DNA of 64,000 nucleotides, from assembly GCF_011752815.1 (NCBI RefSeq), contig NZ_VWWV01000001.1, positions 1 through 64,000 of the forward strand, read 5' to 3'. Below the pieces are notes generated by a model. It was not told where the DNA came from. It saw nothing but the letters and a program-made list of their open reading frames with translations, and searched no databases. Both the position numbers and the translations under genes were made by a program. How positions within the stretch are numbered: position 1 is the first letter of the stretch; every line of letters starts with the position of its first letter. The stretch is from Enterobacter sp. Cy-643. Lineage in GTDB: Bacteria; Pseudomonadota; Gammaproteobacteria; Enterobacterales; Enterobacteriaceae. Positions 63,366-64,000 of the stretch are shown here, piece after piece.

Positions 63366-64000
63366 TTACTCCATCAGCGCCTTCTCGGCATATAAATAGC
63401 CTATCCCCATCACTTGCCGGGCACGGGTGAGCTGCCCGAAGTTTATTTGCGTGGCGTGACTCTTCAGGCCATCACCGTGATCGAACGGATTAAAACCGAT
63501 GCGCTGTTTAATGGCGTTCAGCCAGTTTTCGCCAAACTCGCAGCTGCGGCCATAGAACCAGATCTGGTTAATATTGAGAATATTAAGGAAGTTATACAGG
63601 CTAAGCCCAATCGCATTAGCCGAATCTTCTACCCAGCGGGCGACCCTTTCATCCCCAGCATGTAGCGCCTGAACCAGCTGCCGGGAAGTGAGCTTTTCCG
63701 GATCCTGAAGCTGCGCCCCAGGGTGCGTTTTGAGCCAGATGCGGGCCTGTTTTTTCAGCGCGCTGAGCGAAGCCACGGTCTCCAGGCAGCCATAGCGCCC
63801 GCAGTCGCACGCCATGCCGTCCGGGTTAACGATGGTGTGGCCAATTTGCCCGCTGCCGTACAGATTGCCGCGATAGATTTGCCCGTTGATCACAAACGAA
63901 GAGCCGATGCCGTAATCTATGTTAAGCACACAGAAATCTTCCCGGTTGCCGTTGTTTTGCCATTTTTCTGCCAGAGCCAGCATCACGCAGTCGTTATCCA
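63366..64000 (-). CDS. yphH: ROK-family regulator or kinase, 3' part (probably YphH)
   Basis: The frame is open to the window edge, so the N-terminal part lies beyond 64000. Visible are the ROK signature region (VLNIDYGIGSSFVINGQIYRGNLYGSGQIGH) and the zinc motif CDCGRYGCLE. The C-terminal continuation is typical of NagC/Mlc/YphH-type regulators. E. coli yphH lies in the same yph neighbourhood. A role in controlling the nearby sugar operon is plausible. An internal ATG at 63986 should not be taken as the start. Confidence 0.75.
   Translation of the reverse strand, partial: DNDCVMLALAEKWQNNGNREDFCVLNIDYGIGSSFVINGQIYRGNLYGSGQIGHTIVNPDGMACDCGRYGCLETVASLSALKKQARIWLKTHPGAQLQDPEKLTSRQLVQALHAGDERVARWVEDSANAIGLSLYNFLNILNINQIWFYGRSCEFGENWLNAIKQRIGFNPFDHGDGLKSHATQINFGQLTRARQVMGIGYLYAEKALME

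Overview
The window is a chromosomal segment of a member of the Enterobacteriaceae. Gene order follows the Escherichia coli rrfG-kgtP to glyA interval almost gene for gene, and many proteins are near-identical to their E. coli counterparts (LepA, PurL, GlyA, Era, PdxJ). Genus cannot be fixed from the sequence alone. Base composition is typical enteric, except for an AT-rich patch at about 37650-38900.

Core left arm (1-23861): the 3' end of an rRNA operon (5S), kgtP, then leftward pssA, patZ, tapT and trxC, yfiF, ung, grcA with two FNR-type boxes, srmB, trmN6, nadB, the sigma-E envelope stress operon rpoE-rseABC with a candidate leader ORF, lepA-lepB, the rnc-era-recO-pdxJ-acpS cluster and yfhL.

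Inserted element (about 23930-39559): between yfhL and yfhH lies a roughly 15.5-kb phage-derived island. It holds an S24-type repressor with repeated GTAC-type operators, a lysis cassette (holin, SAR endolysin, nested Rz/Rz1), a Proteus-type lipase, and a complete contractile-tail module: neck or terminator protein, sheath, tube, frameshifted assembly chaperone, short tape measure, baseplate, spike and fibre. No integrase, replication, terminase, portal or capsid gene is present. The simplest reading is an inducible R-type tailocin. Its fibre end is a Mu/P1-like invertible segment (S-U-U'-S') bounded by inverted recombination sites and followed by a Gin/Hin-type DNA invertase. Receptor specificity is therefore probably phase variable.

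Core right arm (39563-54842): yfhH, pgpC, tadA, mltF, purL, the small RNA GlmY with its sigma-54 promoter, three GlrR sites and an IHF site, glrK-qseG-glrR, glnB, hmp and glyA.

Right end (55050-64000): a leftward sugar operon (binding protein, double-ATPase, two permeases, FGGY pentulose kinase, SIS phosphosugar isomerase) that I cannot assign to a named pathway, then yphA, a DUF2569 membrane protein and the 3' part of a ROK regulator (probably yphH).

Two families of short structured intergenic repeats occur. One, about 135 bp with terminal inverted repeats, sits in both copies (inside the tailocin and after glyA) exactly between two copies of the host gene's terminator hairpin.
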